A stretch of 19,625 nt of DNA from Rhodobacter sp. (lineage in GTDB: Bacteria; Pseudomonadota; Alphaproteobacteria; Rhodobacterales; Rhodobacteraceae). The DNA lies in contig DPZQ01000055.1 of assembly GCA_003536295.1 (NCBI GenBank), forward strand, positions 1 to 19,625. The letters run 5' to 3'. Positions 6,578 to 14,947 of the stretch are shown here, piece by piece. Each line of letters starts with the position of its first letter. Position 1 is the stretch's first letter. Below the pieces are notes generated by a model, which made no database searches, was not told the origin of the DNA, and worked only from the letters and a program-made list of their open reading frames with translations. A program made the translations under genes and the position numbers.

Positions 6578-8602
6578 ATGCAAATCAAGACAGATTTTCC
6601 TCATGAAACGTTAGATATTCCCGATATGTCGATTGTGCTGCCCGATGGCTGCCGCTTGTCGGCGCGGGCGTTCATGCCAAAAGGTGCAACCCAAGGCCAT
6701 CCATTCCCTGCCATTCTTGAATTTCTACCCTACCGCAAACGCGACGGAACCGCCGTGCGTGACGCGCTGACACATCCTTATTTCGCCGGGCATGGTTATG
6801 TTTGTTTGCGCGTTGATATGCGCGGCAATGGTGACAGCGACGGATTGATGGCCGATGAATATTCTCCGCAAGAGCTGCAAGACGCCTTTGATGTCATCGC
6901 TTGGATTACCGACCAGCCTTGGTCAAATGGCGCGGTGGGTATGATGGGTATCAGCTGGGGTGGATTTAACGCCCTACAAGTCGCCGCGCTTGAACCAAAA
7001 GCACTTAAAGCCATCATCACTCTTTGCTCGACCGTTGATCGATATCATGATGATATTCACTTTAAAGGTGGCTGTTTGTTGAATGAGAATTTGGGATGGG
7101 GGGCGACCATGTGGTCTTATTCCTCGCGACCGCCCGATCCGGCATTGGTGGGCAACTCATGGCGAAAAATGTGGCTAGAAAGGTTGAAAGCTAATCCGTT
7201 CTTGCCCGAACTCTGGTTGCACCATCAAAGACGCGATGCCTATTGGAAACACGGATCGGTCGTCGAAAATTATGCCTCGATCAAAGCCGCAACCCTGGCA
7301 GTTGGAGGCTGGGGTGACGCTTATAAAAATGCCGTGCCTGCTTTGCTTGAAAGTCTAAGCGCGCCCGTCAAAGGGATCATCGGCCCTTGGGTGCATAAAT
7401 ATCCTCATTTCGCCGTGCCAGAACCCCGCATCGGCTTTTTACAAGAGGCGCTGCGTTGGTGGGATCGCTGGCTTTTGGGTAAGCAAACCGATGTCGAAAA
7501 CGACCCAGATCTACGCGCCTATATGATGGACGGCGTCCGCCCTGCGGCCTGGTATGAGCAGCGCCCCGGCCATTGGGCAAGTGAGAGAACGTGGCCCTCA
7601 ACGGATATAAGCCACGTGTCTTATCACTTAAACGGCGCACAAAAACTGGGGCATGAGGTCGAAAAATTTGAACAGCTTATCGCCTCACCAGCACATTGCG
7701 GTGGTGCATCGGGGGAATACTGCGCGATTTGGCTTGGCCCTGAAATGCCCAACGATCAGCGCAGTGATGATGCGATGTCTGCCTGTTTTGACACTGTATT
7801 AGACGCTGATTTCGCCCTTTTGGGCGCGCCTAAACTACGCCTTAGCCTGGTGCCGCAAACCGACTGCGGTCAGATCATCGTACGGCTTAATCATGTACAC
7901 CCTGACGGCGCCTCAACGCGGGTGACCTACGGGGTTTTGAATTTAACCCATCACCTAAGTCACGCCCAGCCAAGCGCGCTTGTTCCAGGACAAGCGATTG
8001 AGGTTGAGCTAACACTAGATCATATTGGCTACCGTTTGCCAAAAGGGCACCGTTTAAGGGTGGCCATTTCAACCGCCTATTGGCCACTTTTATGGCCCAC
8101 ACCCAAAGCGGCCCCCGTGGTCTTGACCGCAGGCACCCTGACCCTGCCCAAGCGACCCCTCACAAAGCACAGCGCCGAATGGCACTTTGAGCCGGCTGAA
8201 ACATCAACCCCCCTTAAAGCCACCCAAATCAAACCCGCCCATCACATCAGACGAAATGAGGTTGACCAACGCACGGGTCTCGTCAGCCTGATTATCGAAG
8301 ATGATTTTGGTACCTCGCACATCGACGATCATGGCCTCATCTCAGGCAGTACTGCACGTGAACGCTGGGACATTCACCCAGACAACCCGATTTCGGCTAA
8401 AGGTCACGCCCACTGGACGCAAACAAACGCCCGAGATAATGGCTGGGCCGTTAGGACCGAAGCGCTTTGCGGCATGCACGCCGATGAACAAAGCTTTCAT
8501 CTTTGGGCTGAGATGTCGGCCTTTGAAACTAACCCAGACGGGAAGGAAGAACAGGTTTTTCACGAACATCAAAACTGGTCCGTGCCCCGCGACTTTATGT
8601 AA
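6578..8602 (+). CDS. CocE/NonD-family serine hydrolase (X-Pro dipeptidyl-peptidase S15 type)
   Basis: Alpha/beta-hydrolase of the CocE/NonD group, 674 residues. The N-terminal domain has the S15-type opening (DGCRLSARAFMPKG, FLPYRKRDGT), then VDMRGNGDSDG, and the nucleophile elbow GISWGGFNAL with S126. The rest of the triad is probably D247 (GGWGDAYKNAV) and H273 (GPWVHKYPHF). From about residue 290 on is the C-terminal jelly-roll domain of the X-Pro peptidase family (GHRLRVAISTAYWP). Members hydrolyse esters, amides or peptides; the natural substrate here is unknown. No signal peptide is evident, so it is probably cytoplasmic. AAAGGGCGG precedes the ATG. The gene is divergent from nspC, 192 bases apart, and followed by a terminator-like hairpin, so probably transcribed alone. 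Confidence 0.9.
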   Translation: MQIKTDFPHETLDIPDMSIVLPDGCRLSARAFMPKGATQGHPFPAILEFLPYRKRDGTAVRDALTHPYFAGHGYVCLRVDMRGNGDSDGLMADEYSPQELQDAFDVIAWITDQPWSNGAVGMMGISWGGFNALQVAALEPKALKAIITLCSTVDRYHDDIHFKGGCLLNENLGWGATMWSYSSRPPDPALVGNSWRKMWLERLKANPFLPELWLHHQRRDAYWKHGSVVENYASIKAATLAVGGWGDAYKNAVPALLESLSAPVKGIIGPWVHKYPHFAVPEPRIGFLQEALRWWDRWLLGKQTDVENDPDLRAYMMDGVRPAAWYEQRPGHWASERTWPSTDISHVSYHLNGAQKLGHEVEKFEQLIASPAHCGGASGEYCAIWLGPEMPNDQRSDDAMSACFDTVLDADFALLGAPKLRLSLVPQTDCGQIIVRLNHVHPDGASTRVTYGVLNLTHHLSHAQPSALVPGQAIEVELTLDHIGYRLPKGHRLRVAISTAYWPLLWPTPKAAPVVLTAGTLTLPKRPLTKHSAEWHFEPAETSTPLKATQIKPAHHIRRNEVDQRTGLVSLIIEDDFGTSHIDDHGLISGSTARERWDIHPDNPISAKGHAHWTQTNARDNGWAVRTEALCGMHADEQSFHLWAEMSAFETNPDGKEEQVFHEHQNWSVPRDFM

Positions 8603-8633
8603 CAAAAACAGGAGAGGGAGAGCGGGGCTTTTT
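8584..8633 (+). terminator. Intrinsic terminator overlapping the end of the CocE-like gene
   Basis: GCCCCGC at 8584-8590 pairs perfectly with GCGGGGC at 8622-8628, followed immediately by five T residues (8629-8633). The loop is 31 bases and contains the stop codon, so translating ribosomes would disrupt the stem until they leave. The strong GC stem and T run make termination likely; the long loop is a weakness. Confidence 0.5.
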
Positions 8634-8784
8634 ATAACCATCTGGACAGACATCAATAATGCCTATGCTATGGGGCCCACGATGTTGACGACCCTTGATA
8701 GCGACTATAGTATCTTGGGACCTGAGATCGTTTGCTGCGTTTTAACATTTTTTAGAGGCATCCACTTTCTTTGCAAACCAAAAA

Positions 8785-8816
8785 ATATCATGAGCCCTCA
8801 TCTCGGCCCATGATAT
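8785..8816 (+). promoter_or_regulatory. 8-bp inverted repeat upstream of eptA
   Basis: ATATCATG at 8785-8792 and CATGATAT at 8809-8816 are perfect inverted complements separated by 16 bases. The repeat ends 49 bases before the eptA start, in the only stretch available for its promoter. The 24-base half-site centre spacing is compatible with a dimeric regulator on one DNA face. A two-component regulator would be natural for a lipid A modification gene, but no known box is recognised. Confidence 0.4.
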
Positions 8817-8865
8817 AGTTGTAATGAATTGATGTTTAATATCAAGAAGGTTAGCTTTTAATAAA

Positions 8866-10500
8866 ATGATCTATGTCATGAATAAGAGCAAAAAATCAAA
8901 CAGATTCTGGTCTTCACCGCACTGGACAAGCGGCTTGGTTCTGACCTTAGCCGCGATTTTCATCACAGCCACCTGTAACATCACAATGTTTCAAAAGCTG
9001 TTTGATTGGTATGTTCTAACCGATACCAAACTGATTTACATTTTGTCCTTGGTGGTTATTCAAACCTTGCTGCTGGTATTGGTTTTTTCGGTTTTAACAG
9101 CGTTTTTCGCCTTTCGGACAATTTTAGCCACCATATTAATGATCTCGGCTTTTTCGGCATATTTTGTTGATAGCTTCGGTGTAATTATCGACCGAGAGAT
9201 GCTTATCAACGCCATCCAAACCGATCCAGCTGAAGCCTCGGCCCTATTTTCGCCACGCTTTCTTTTATATTTTATGGGCATTTTTCTATTGCCAAGCATA
9301 TTCTTGTTTAAAATCAAAATGACCGCCCAAGGGCTTTTGAAACGTTTAAAATCAAATGTGATCTATGGCGTTGGTTCGTTGGCCCTTATTGTGGCTATTG
9401 TTTTTTCTTTTTACCCTTTCTACGCCTCATTCTTTCGCGAACAGTTGGTGATACGCGTCTACTCAAACCCGATGGCGGCGATGTACGGCGTTATTCAGGT
9501 GGCGCAAAAAGATTATTTCACCGGCACGCCACCCTTTACCCCAATCGCAAGTGACGCGCACAAACCCACAGGTGGCCCCCGTAAATTGGTAATTATGGTG
9601 GTGGGCGAAACAGCGCGCGCCGATCGTTTCTCGATGAACGGCTATGCGCGCAAAACCAACCCACTATTAGAACAATCAGGCATAATCAGCTTTTCAGATG
9701 CCAGTTCTTGCGGAACCAGTACAGCTTATTCGGTGCCTTGTATGTTCGCCCAAGAAGGGCGCGCCCAATATAACCGTAGGGCTGCTGCCTATAGGGGCAA
9801 TGCCCTTGACGTTCTGGCCGATGTGGGCACCCATGTTTATTGGCGCGACAATAACTCTGACTCCAAAGACGTCGCCAACCGCGTCAATTACAAAAGCTTT
9901 AAAAGTCCCCCAACCAACACGATCTGTGACCCCGAGTGCCGCGACGTTGGAATGTTGGTAGGGCTTGATACCCTAATCGAGACGCAAGATAGCGGTGATT
10001 TTATCTTTGTCTTGCACCAAATGGGCAGCCATGGACCCACCTATTGGCAGCGCGTGCCCGATGGTTTTCAAAAGTTTCAACCCATTTGCACCTCCAGCCA
10101 GCTTGATCAGTGCAGCCCAGAGCAAATCAACAACAGCTATGACAATACAATTTTTTACACCGATTATTTTCTGGCACAAACAATTGAGTTCTTGAAAGCC
10201 TATGATGATCGTTTTGAGACGACGCTGCTTTACGCCTCTGACCATGGAGAGTCTTTGGGTGAAAATGGACTTTATCTGCATGGAATGCCCTATAGCATGG
10301 CACCAGTTGCCCAAACCCATGTGCCCGTGATGATGTGGCTTGGCGCGCGACATAGTCCAATCAAAAAAAAGCTGCTGTTAGCTCATGCCGACAAGCCCAT
10401 TTCACATGACAATCTCTTTCACAGTTTGCTGGGCCTGTTTGGCGTTGAAACATCCGCTTATTTACCACAAAAAGATCTATTAAATTCGGCATTGGAATAA
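8866..10500 (+). CDS. eptA: Lipid A phosphoethanolamine transferase (EptA/MCR family)
   Basis: Inner-membrane enzyme that moves phosphoethanolamine from phosphatidylethanolamine to lipid A, lowering surface negative charge and sensitivity to cationic peptides. The protein has 544 residues, as in EptA and MCR proteins. About five membrane helices fill residues 20-190, then a periplasmic sulfatase-fold domain begins near residue 225. Metal and catalytic residues align clearly: E248 (VGETARADRF), nucleophile T286 in SCGTSTAYSVPCMF, the flanking C282-C292 pair, H384 and H389 (HQMGSHGP), D459-H460 (ASDHGES) and H472 (YLHGMP). AAGAAGG lies 15 bases before the first ATG, rather far, so Met5 or another start is possible. 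dgkA follows after 18 bases. No mobile element flanks it, so it looks intrinsic rather than an acquired colistin-resistance gene. Confidence 0.95.
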   Translation: MIYVMNKSKKSNRFWSSPHWTSGLVLTLAAIFITATCNITMFQKLFDWYVLTDTKLIYILSLVVIQTLLLVLVFSVLTAFFAFRTILATILMISAFSAYFVDSFGVIIDREMLINAIQTDPAEASALFSPRFLLYFMGIFLLPSIFLFKIKMTAQGLLKRLKSNVIYGVGSLALIVAIVFSFYPFYASFFREQLVIRVYSNPMAAMYGVIQVAQKDYFTGTPPFTPIASDAHKPTGGPRKLVIMVVGETARADRFSMNGYARKTNPLLEQSGIISFSDASSCGTSTAYSVPCMFAQEGRAQYNRRAAAYRGNALDVLADVGTHVYWRDNNSDSKDVANRVNYKSFKSPPTNTICDPECRDVGMLVGLDTLIETQDSGDFIFVLHQMGSHGPTYWQRVPDGFQKFQPICTSSQLDQCSPEQINNSYDNTIFYTDYFLAQTIEFLKAYDDRFETTLLYASDHGESLGENGLYLHGMPYSMAPVAQTHVPVMMWLGARHSPIKKKLLLAHADKPISHDNLFHSLLGLFGVETSAYLPQKDLLNSALE

Positions 10501-10518
10501 TCGCCCAAGGGGTCATCC

Positions 10519-10905
10519 GTGAAAAACAACAAACAAGCCTTTCAAACAAACCTGACGGGTTTTGCACATTTCCGCCACGCAGCGCTTTGGTCGCTGCGGG
10601 GTTTGCTCAGCGTTTATCGAGGCGAGGCTGCCTTTCGGCAAGAGTTGGTCTTAGTCGCGGCGATGCTGCCCTTGGGCCTTTGGCTTGGGGAAACCAAGGT
10701 TGAGCGTGCGCTTTTAACGGTATCGCCTTTGCTGATTTTGGTGGTTGAGCTTTTGAACACCGCCATTGAATCGGCAATCGACCGTATCGGACCAGAATAT
10801 CATGAGCTGTCAGGTCGCGCCAAAGACATAGGCTCAGCTGCGGTGTTTGTGACCCTTTGTGCCGTTGGACTTTTGTGGGCCATTCTCTTGTTTCCGGCCT
10901 TATGA
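10519..10905 (+). CDS. dgkA: Diacylglycerol kinase
   Basis: Small integral-membrane kinase that phosphorylates diacylglycerol with ATP to phosphatidic acid, returning it to phospholipid synthesis. The protein has 128 residues with three hydrophobic segments, typical of prokaryotic DgkA. The active-site segment VELLNTAIESAIDRIGPEYH holds E77, N80 and E84, matching the catalytic E69, N72 and E76 of the E. coli enzyme; HELSGRAKDIGSAAV follows as in the family. It starts with GTG at 10519, preceded by AAGGGG. It lies 18 bases after eptA, whose reaction releases diacylglycerol, so the pair forms a transfer-and-recycle module. Its stop codon overlaps the next gene's start (ATGA). Confidence 0.95.
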   Translation: MKNNKQAFQTNLTGFAHFRHAALWSLRGLLSVYRGEAAFRQELVLVAAMLPLGLWLGETKVERALLTVSPLLILVVELLNTAIESAIDRIGPEYHELSGRAKDIGSAAVFVTLCAVGLLWAILLFPAL

Positions 10906-11573
10906 GCAGAATCGCCGAAACCGACCTTTATGAGCCTATCAAATCCTATCTGAACGGCTTGGGATATGACGTAAAATCGGAGGTGAGACACGCCGATATT
11001 GTCGCCATAAAAGCCGGCGCACCCCCCCTGATTGTGGAAATGAAAACTAGCTTTTCCCTGACATTGCTGCACCAAGCTACTGCTCGTCAAACGCTTAGTG
11101 ATTGTGTGTTTGTTGCGGTGGCCCGTTGGCGCGGCAAAGTGGGGTGGAAGGCGTTTAAAGCCAATCTTGGTCTTTGTAAAAAGTTAGGCCTTGGGGTGCT
11201 GTCGGTCGATGTAACCACACAGTTAGTAACGCTGCATATCAATCCAGGGCCCACAGGCTCTCCCAAAAACAACCGTCGCACCGCCAAAGTTCTGGCAGAG
11301 TTTCACGCCCGCAAAGGTGACCCAAATTTAGGCGGCAAGCGAGGGCAGATCATGACTGCTTACCGCCAAGATGCGCTTTTATGTTTACGGGCCTTATCAA
11401 CAGTTGAAACAGTGTCGGGCGCACAAATTTGTAAAGAAACGGGCATGAGGCGCGCCACAAAACTTATGGCCGACAATCACTATGGCTGGTTTGAGCGCGC
11501 GTCGCGCGGCCTTTACCGCCTAAGTACCTCTGGAAAAACCGCCGCCGACCAGCTGGTGAAGACGCCTGATTAA
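10902..11573 (+). CDS. DUF2161-type protein with PD-(D/E)XK-like nuclease core
   Basis: A 223-residue protein resembling the DUF2161 family, described as putative phosphodiesterases. The N-terminal region looks like a PD-(D/E)XK nuclease fold: E27, D32 (RHADIVAI) and E46-x-K48 (LIVEMKTSFS) fit the metal-binding and catalytic positions, followed by HQATARQTLSDCVFVAVAR, where such folds often have a QxxxY-like helix. Residues from about 150 to the end (AYRQDALLCLRALSTVETVSGAQICKE…) look like a winged-helix region. I chose the ATG at 10902, which overlaps the dgkA stop as ATGA and implies translational coupling. The frame is open further upstream, but inside dgkA. Substrate and role are unknown, and the lipid A neighbours do not explain it. 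Its stop overlaps the convergent hemY stop by four bases. Confidence 0.8.
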   Translation: MSRIAETDLYEPIKSYLNGLGYDVKSEVRHADIVAIKAGAPPLIVEMKTSFSLTLLHQATARQTLSDCVFVAVARWRGKVGWKAFKANLGLCKKLGLGVLSVDVTTQLVTLHINPGPTGSPKNNRRTAKVLAEFHARKGDPNLGGKRGQIMTAYRQDALLCLRALSTVETVSGAQICKETGMRRATKLMADNHYGWFERASRGLYRLSTSGKTAADQLVKTPD

Positions 11574-13033
11574 TTGACCTTGCGCGCCAGATCTTCAACA
11601 TCCGTAATACAGACCTCCGGAACAACTGACTCTGATTGTGAGGGCATGTCTGACTTTGGGGCACCTACCAAAAGCGGCAAAAGCTCGGCTTGGGTTGGAC
11701 TTGGGCTGGTAGACTGTACTGGTTCGCGCCAAGTCAGCGTATCAAAGGCCGCGCAGTTTTGGCAATTGGGCTGCCACTGCGTATGAATGGACTGGCATTT
11801 GTCGCAGCACCATTGCTGCCCACGCGACGCGCTAAGCGCTTTGGTCAACCACCCGCGGACCACGGAATCATCAGCCCCTTCGCCACGCTCAATCGCGGCC
11901 ATTATGGCTAATGACCGGGTGGTTGGATGGCGCGTGGCAGTATCGCCCAGCGTGCGCCGCGCAGCGGGGAAGTCTTCGTTGGCGATATTGAGCTCGGCCA
12001 TCAGCATAAGGGTTTCATCATCATTAGGATGCGCCGCACTTAAAAGCTTAAAACGTTTCAAACGGTCATTTGGGGTTTCATCAGGAGTAATATCTGCAAA
12101 AGCCACCGCCAAATCAGGATGAGGCCGCGCTTCCCATGCTTTTTTCAAAACCCGCGTGGCATTTTTAGAATCGGACTTGCCAATATAATGGCGCGCAGCC
12201 ATAACGGCGGCCGGGATCAGGTCAGGCGAAAGCTTATTGGCCTCAATCGCAGCTTCTCGCTCTTCGATCGAGGAACCGTCAGCCACCAAAACGCTCGCCT
12301 CTTGCAAAGCCATGATCGCATCTCGGCGCCGATAGACATCGCGGGGCAAAAGGCCTGACTTCAGCTTGGAAACCAAGGTGGCACGCGCGCCTTTCCAATC
12401 TGCTTGGGTGGACTGCAACTCTAGCAGAACATCTTGAGTCTGGGCATGGCGGGGGCGCAATTCATAGGCTTTTTGCGCTAGCTTTAGGGCCGTTTCAGTG
12501 TCACCATCTTCTATCTTTTGCAACATCAGCCCGCGTACGCCGACAAAACGGGTTTTATCATCACCGATCAGGTCCATATAAGCTTGGGTTGCGCGGCCGC
12601 GATCACCCGCTTGTTCAGCGGCTTGGGCGATTAATAGCGTAGTCAACTCTGGCCGATCTAGAAATTTCGCGGCTTTGCTGGCACGGCTTAACGCCAAGCG
12701 CGGCTCGCCCGAAGCAAGGGCGATTAAACTATCAGACAGGGCCGCAAGGCCTTTGCGCTCTTTGTTTCGAGAAAAATAGCGGCTCAGGGCGGTTTCATCA
12801 CCTGTCAAAAACCGCAAAATCGCACCTAAAAAGCCCAAAGTCACCAACGAAAGCCACATCAAAAGCCCCAAAACAAGCGCCAAAAGCGCGCCTTGCAGCG
12901 GGCCTATGAGAAACTCATAGCCGCCCGCCGTCACGCTAAAGACCGAACCACTTTCCGATAAGGCTGCCGCCCCTAAGGCAAGGGCCGCAACGGCGCTGAC
13001 AAAGAACAGCAGCTTTAGCAGTGACCACAACAT
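11570..13033 (-). CDS. hemY: HemY-type TPR inner-membrane protein of the heme cluster
   Basis: A 487-residue membrane-anchored TPR protein of the proteobacterial HemY family, found in heme gene clusters and thought to assist late heme synthesis. It is not the Bacillus protoporphyrinogen oxidase of the same name. Two membrane helices lie at about residues 5-25 and 43-72, followed by repeated helical TPR units to about residue 395. Near the C-terminus is a small zinc ribbon, C410-x2-C413 and C424-x2-C427 (WCCDKCQSIHTQWQPNC), followed by a low-complexity tail. It is the last gene of hemD–mic60–hemY, nine bases after mic60. Its stop codon overlaps the stop of the convergent DUF2161 gene (11570-11573). 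The family call is strong; the molecular role is poorly defined in general. Confidence 0.9.
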   Translation of the reverse strand: MLWSLLKLLFFVSAVAALALGAAALSESGSVFSVTAGGYEFLIGPLQGALLALVLGLLMWLSLVTLGFLGAILRFLTGDETALSRYFSRNKERKGLAALSDSLIALASGEPRLALSRASKAAKFLDRPELTTLLIAQAAEQAGDRGRATQAYMDLIGDDKTRFVGVRGLMLQKIEDGDTETALKLAQKAYELRPRHAQTQDVLLELQSTQADWKGARATLVSKLKSGLLPRDVYRRRDAIMALQEASVLVADGSSIEEREAAIEANKLSPDLIPAAVMAARHYIGKSDSKNATRVLKKAWEARPHPDLAVAFADITPDETPNDRLKRFKLLSAAHPNDDETLMLMAELNIANEDFPAARRTLGDTATRHPTTRSLAIMAAIERGEGADDSVVRGWLTKALSASRGQQWCCDKCQSIHTQWQPNCQNCAAFDTLTWREPVQSTSPSPTQAELLPLLVGAPKSDMPSQSESVVPEVCITDVEDLARKVN

Positions 13034-13042
13034 GGCAAACCC

Positions 13043-14089
13043 CTATCTTTGCGCCATTTCAGTAGCAAGGTTGGCGAAAGCCGCGTTTGCAGCTAGATAA
13101 GCGTCGGCAAGGTCGCTCCAAGACAGCAAGATCGTCTGCGCCTTGACAGGCAATGTCGCAATTTCACTTACCGCAAGCGCCACACGACCTTGGCGCAAAG
13201 CCTGGACTGCGCGTGACAAAATCGCATCAGGGTCCATACCTTGTTGGGGGGTCAGGGCCCGCGCACCACTTTGGACCCGCAAAAAGCCCATCAGTTTTTC
13301 AACAGGTGTTTGATCCACACGTGGCGCTAAAGCAGCCTTCAGAGCGGGGCGGGCTTGTTCGTCCAACAGCGCACTTAACTCATCTAAACTGCGCACCCCT
13401 TGCTCGCCAAACGGATCAAGGTCGCGCGTGTCAAACCCAAGGGCCGCAATTTGCGCAAGTGGATCGGAAAAAGTACGCCCTGCGTTTAACGCCAGCTGCA
13501 GCTCAGCCAAAGCCAAACGCGCGGCCGCCAAACGACCCAGATCTAGGTTTTGGGCCAAAATCGCATCAGCCGATGGCAAGGCCGCGGCGATTTGCGCAAG
13601 GGCTGCACTGGTGGCTTGGTCTAATGCTGCTTGGCTTTCTAAGGAAAGCGTTGCCTTATTTGCAGGCTGCGCCTTTAGTGCGGCAAGCTGGAGACCAAGG
13701 GCATCTAACCTAGCGCTCATATCAGCTGCGGTTTCGGCGCTTTCGCGAGTAACGCCCTCAAGCCGACTGTCAAATGCGGCTAGGGAACTGCCCGTATCCG
13801 GCAGGGCAGCTATGGTTAGTGTAAGACCGTCAATTTGATTCTGCAAATCGGCAATCTGCCCTTCGGTTACAAGCGGGGTCGTCTGGGGGCTTAGAACAAA
13901 ATAGGCCACACCAAAACCCACGCCACCTGCGATAAATCCAAGCGCCGCTGCGGTTAGCAAAAGCGGGGCTTTTCTCAGGGTAGGAGTGGCCATTTTAGCT
14001 GCTTCATTTGACTTTCGCACCACGGGTCTGGTCTTGTCTTTTGACAAAGCGGGTTCTGCCGAAGCGCTGTCTGGTAGATCTTGCACCAT
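13043..14089 (-). CDS. Mitofilin-family (alphaproteobacterial Mic60) inner-membrane protein
   Basis: A 348-residue protein with a short basic, disordered N-terminus, one membrane helix at about residues 41-66, and a long alanine-rich, largely helical or coiled-coil region to the end. This is the layout of alphaproteobacterial mitofilin (Mic60) proteins, relatives of the mitochondrial crista-junction protein, which shape or contact the inner membrane from the periplasm. Sequence conservation in this group is low. The assignment rests on architecture and on its place between hemD and hemY, where alphaproteobacterial mic60 genes typically lie. The start ATG at 14089 follows an AAAGGATG stretch. 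It lies 66 bases after hemD and nine bases before hemY, clearly one operon. Confidence 0.85.
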   Translation of the reverse strand: MVQDLPDSASAEPALSKDKTRPVVRKSNEAAKMATPTLRKAPLLLTAAALGFIAGGVGFGVAYFVLSPQTTPLVTEGQIADLQNQIDGLTLTIAALPDTGSSLAAFDSRLEGVTRESAETAADMSARLDALGLQLAALKAQPANKATLSLESQAALDQATSAALAQIAAALPSADAILAQNLDLGRLAAARLALAELQLALNAGRTFSDPLAQIAALGFDTRDLDPFGEQGVRSLDELSALLDEQARPALKAALAPRVDQTPVEKLMGFLRVQSGARALTPQQGMDPDAILSRAVQALRQGRVALAVSEIATLPVKAQTILLSWSDLADAYLAANAAFANLATEMAQR

Positions 14090-14155
14090 TTGGCATCCTT
14101 TGTCGTAAGGTGGCTATAGAAACAACCTAGCCACTAAGGGCGCCGCACTCAAGCG

Positions 14156-14902
14156 CTAGGGGCGATCTTTTTGCGTAACCAAATCTGCCAAGACGTCAAC
14201 CATCGCCGCCAAATCGGGCCGCGCTGCAATATGGAGGCGCGCGCCGCCAAAACCCCCACATTCAAGTGCCACCGAAGACGAGAGCGCCGCAATGACCACG
14301 GGGGCTGGATCTTTTAACTTTTGATATTCTTGCACCGCAATTTGCGCCGAGCGCGGCGAAAAAAGCGGTAAATACACGGTCTCTGTGCCAGAAAGGGCTA
14401 TGCACGCCTCATGCGTTAGGGGTTGGGGGTCTTGGGAATAGACGACTAGCGCAGTAGTTTTGGTGCCGCAATTGGTTAACATTTGTGCTAGATTGCCGCG
14501 CTGGTCTGCGCCACGCAGATGAATAAGTGGCCCGCGTCCACGGTTGCGCAAAATTAAATCAACCAAATCTTGTCCATCACCGGCGGCAGAAATGGCTTTA
14601 AGGCCCAGCTTCTCCGCCTCTTGCGCAGTTTGATCACCCACGCACCAAGCAATAGCCCCTTTGGCTAATTTGTCACGCGCACCCATCTGCGCAAAGGCCT
14701 GCACCCCAGTTTGCGAGGAAAAGATCACCCCCTCAAACATTTGCTTTGGCAACTTGCGGTCTAAAAGTCGCGGGGTAAGCAACGGGGAGTAGATCACTTC
14801 GACCAAAGGGCCAAAGCGTGCAGTCAGCGCCTGTCCAAACTGTTCAGCCTGCAGCGCAGGGCGGGTGACAAGAAACAGTGAGGTTTTAGATTGTTCGTTC
14901 AT
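14156..14902 (-). CDS. hemD: Uroporphyrinogen-III synthase
   Basis: Cytoplasmic enzyme that cyclises hydroxymethylbilane to uroporphyrinogen III, the branch point of heme, siroheme, cobalamin and chlorophyll synthesis. HemD proteins diverge strongly, but the family outline is visible: LFLVTRPALQAEQFGQAL at the start, GVIFSSQTGVQAFAQ, CVGDQTAQEAEKLGLKAISA in the first half, LIHLRGADQRGNL, and TVYLPLFSPRSAQ in the second. I use the ATG at 14902 (248 residues) because the frame upstream offers only a TTG at 14938 and homologues normally begin just before the LVTRP strand. The ribosome-binding site is poor. It heads hemD–mic60–hemY and is divergent from tsaD with only 45 bases between starts. hemC, a frequent neighbour, is absent. 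Confidence 0.88.
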   Translation of the reverse strand: MNEQSKTSLFLVTRPALQAEQFGQALTARFGPLVEVIYSPLLTPRLLDRKLPKQMFEGVIFSSQTGVQAFAQMGARDKLAKGAIAWCVGDQTAQEAEKLGLKAISAAGDGQDLVDLILRNRGRGPLIHLRGADQRGNLAQMLTNCGTKTTALVVYSQDPQPLTHEACIALSGTETVYLPLFSPRSAQIAVQEYQKLKDPAPVVIAALSSSVALECGGFGGARLHIAARPDLAAMVDVLADLVTQKDRP

Positions 14903-14947
14903 ATATAAGCTGTTACTTGCAAGATACGTTTTGCGCAACGGGCAGTT
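14903..14947. promoter_or_regulatory. 45-base divergent promoter region of hemD and tsaD
   Basis: Only 45 bases separate the hemD and tsaD start codons, so the two promoters must overlap or extend into the genes. The spacer contains a perfect 8-bp palindrome, TTGCGCAA, at 14931-14938. Neither start has a strong ribosome-binding site, so leaderless or near-leaderless mRNAs are possible. No clear -35/-10 pair could be assigned. Confidence 0.4.

Noticed and set aside
8301..8813. 170-codon open frame overlapping the end of the CocE-like gene.
   Set aside because: Most of it is a shifted reading of the hydrolase C-terminus. The unique tail has no domain, no start signal of its own, and crosses a terminator.
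8866..10500. A mobile colistin-resistance (mcr) gene.
   Set aside because: The enzyme family is the same, but there is no insertion sequence, target duplication or compositional break, and it sits in an operon among chromosomal genes.
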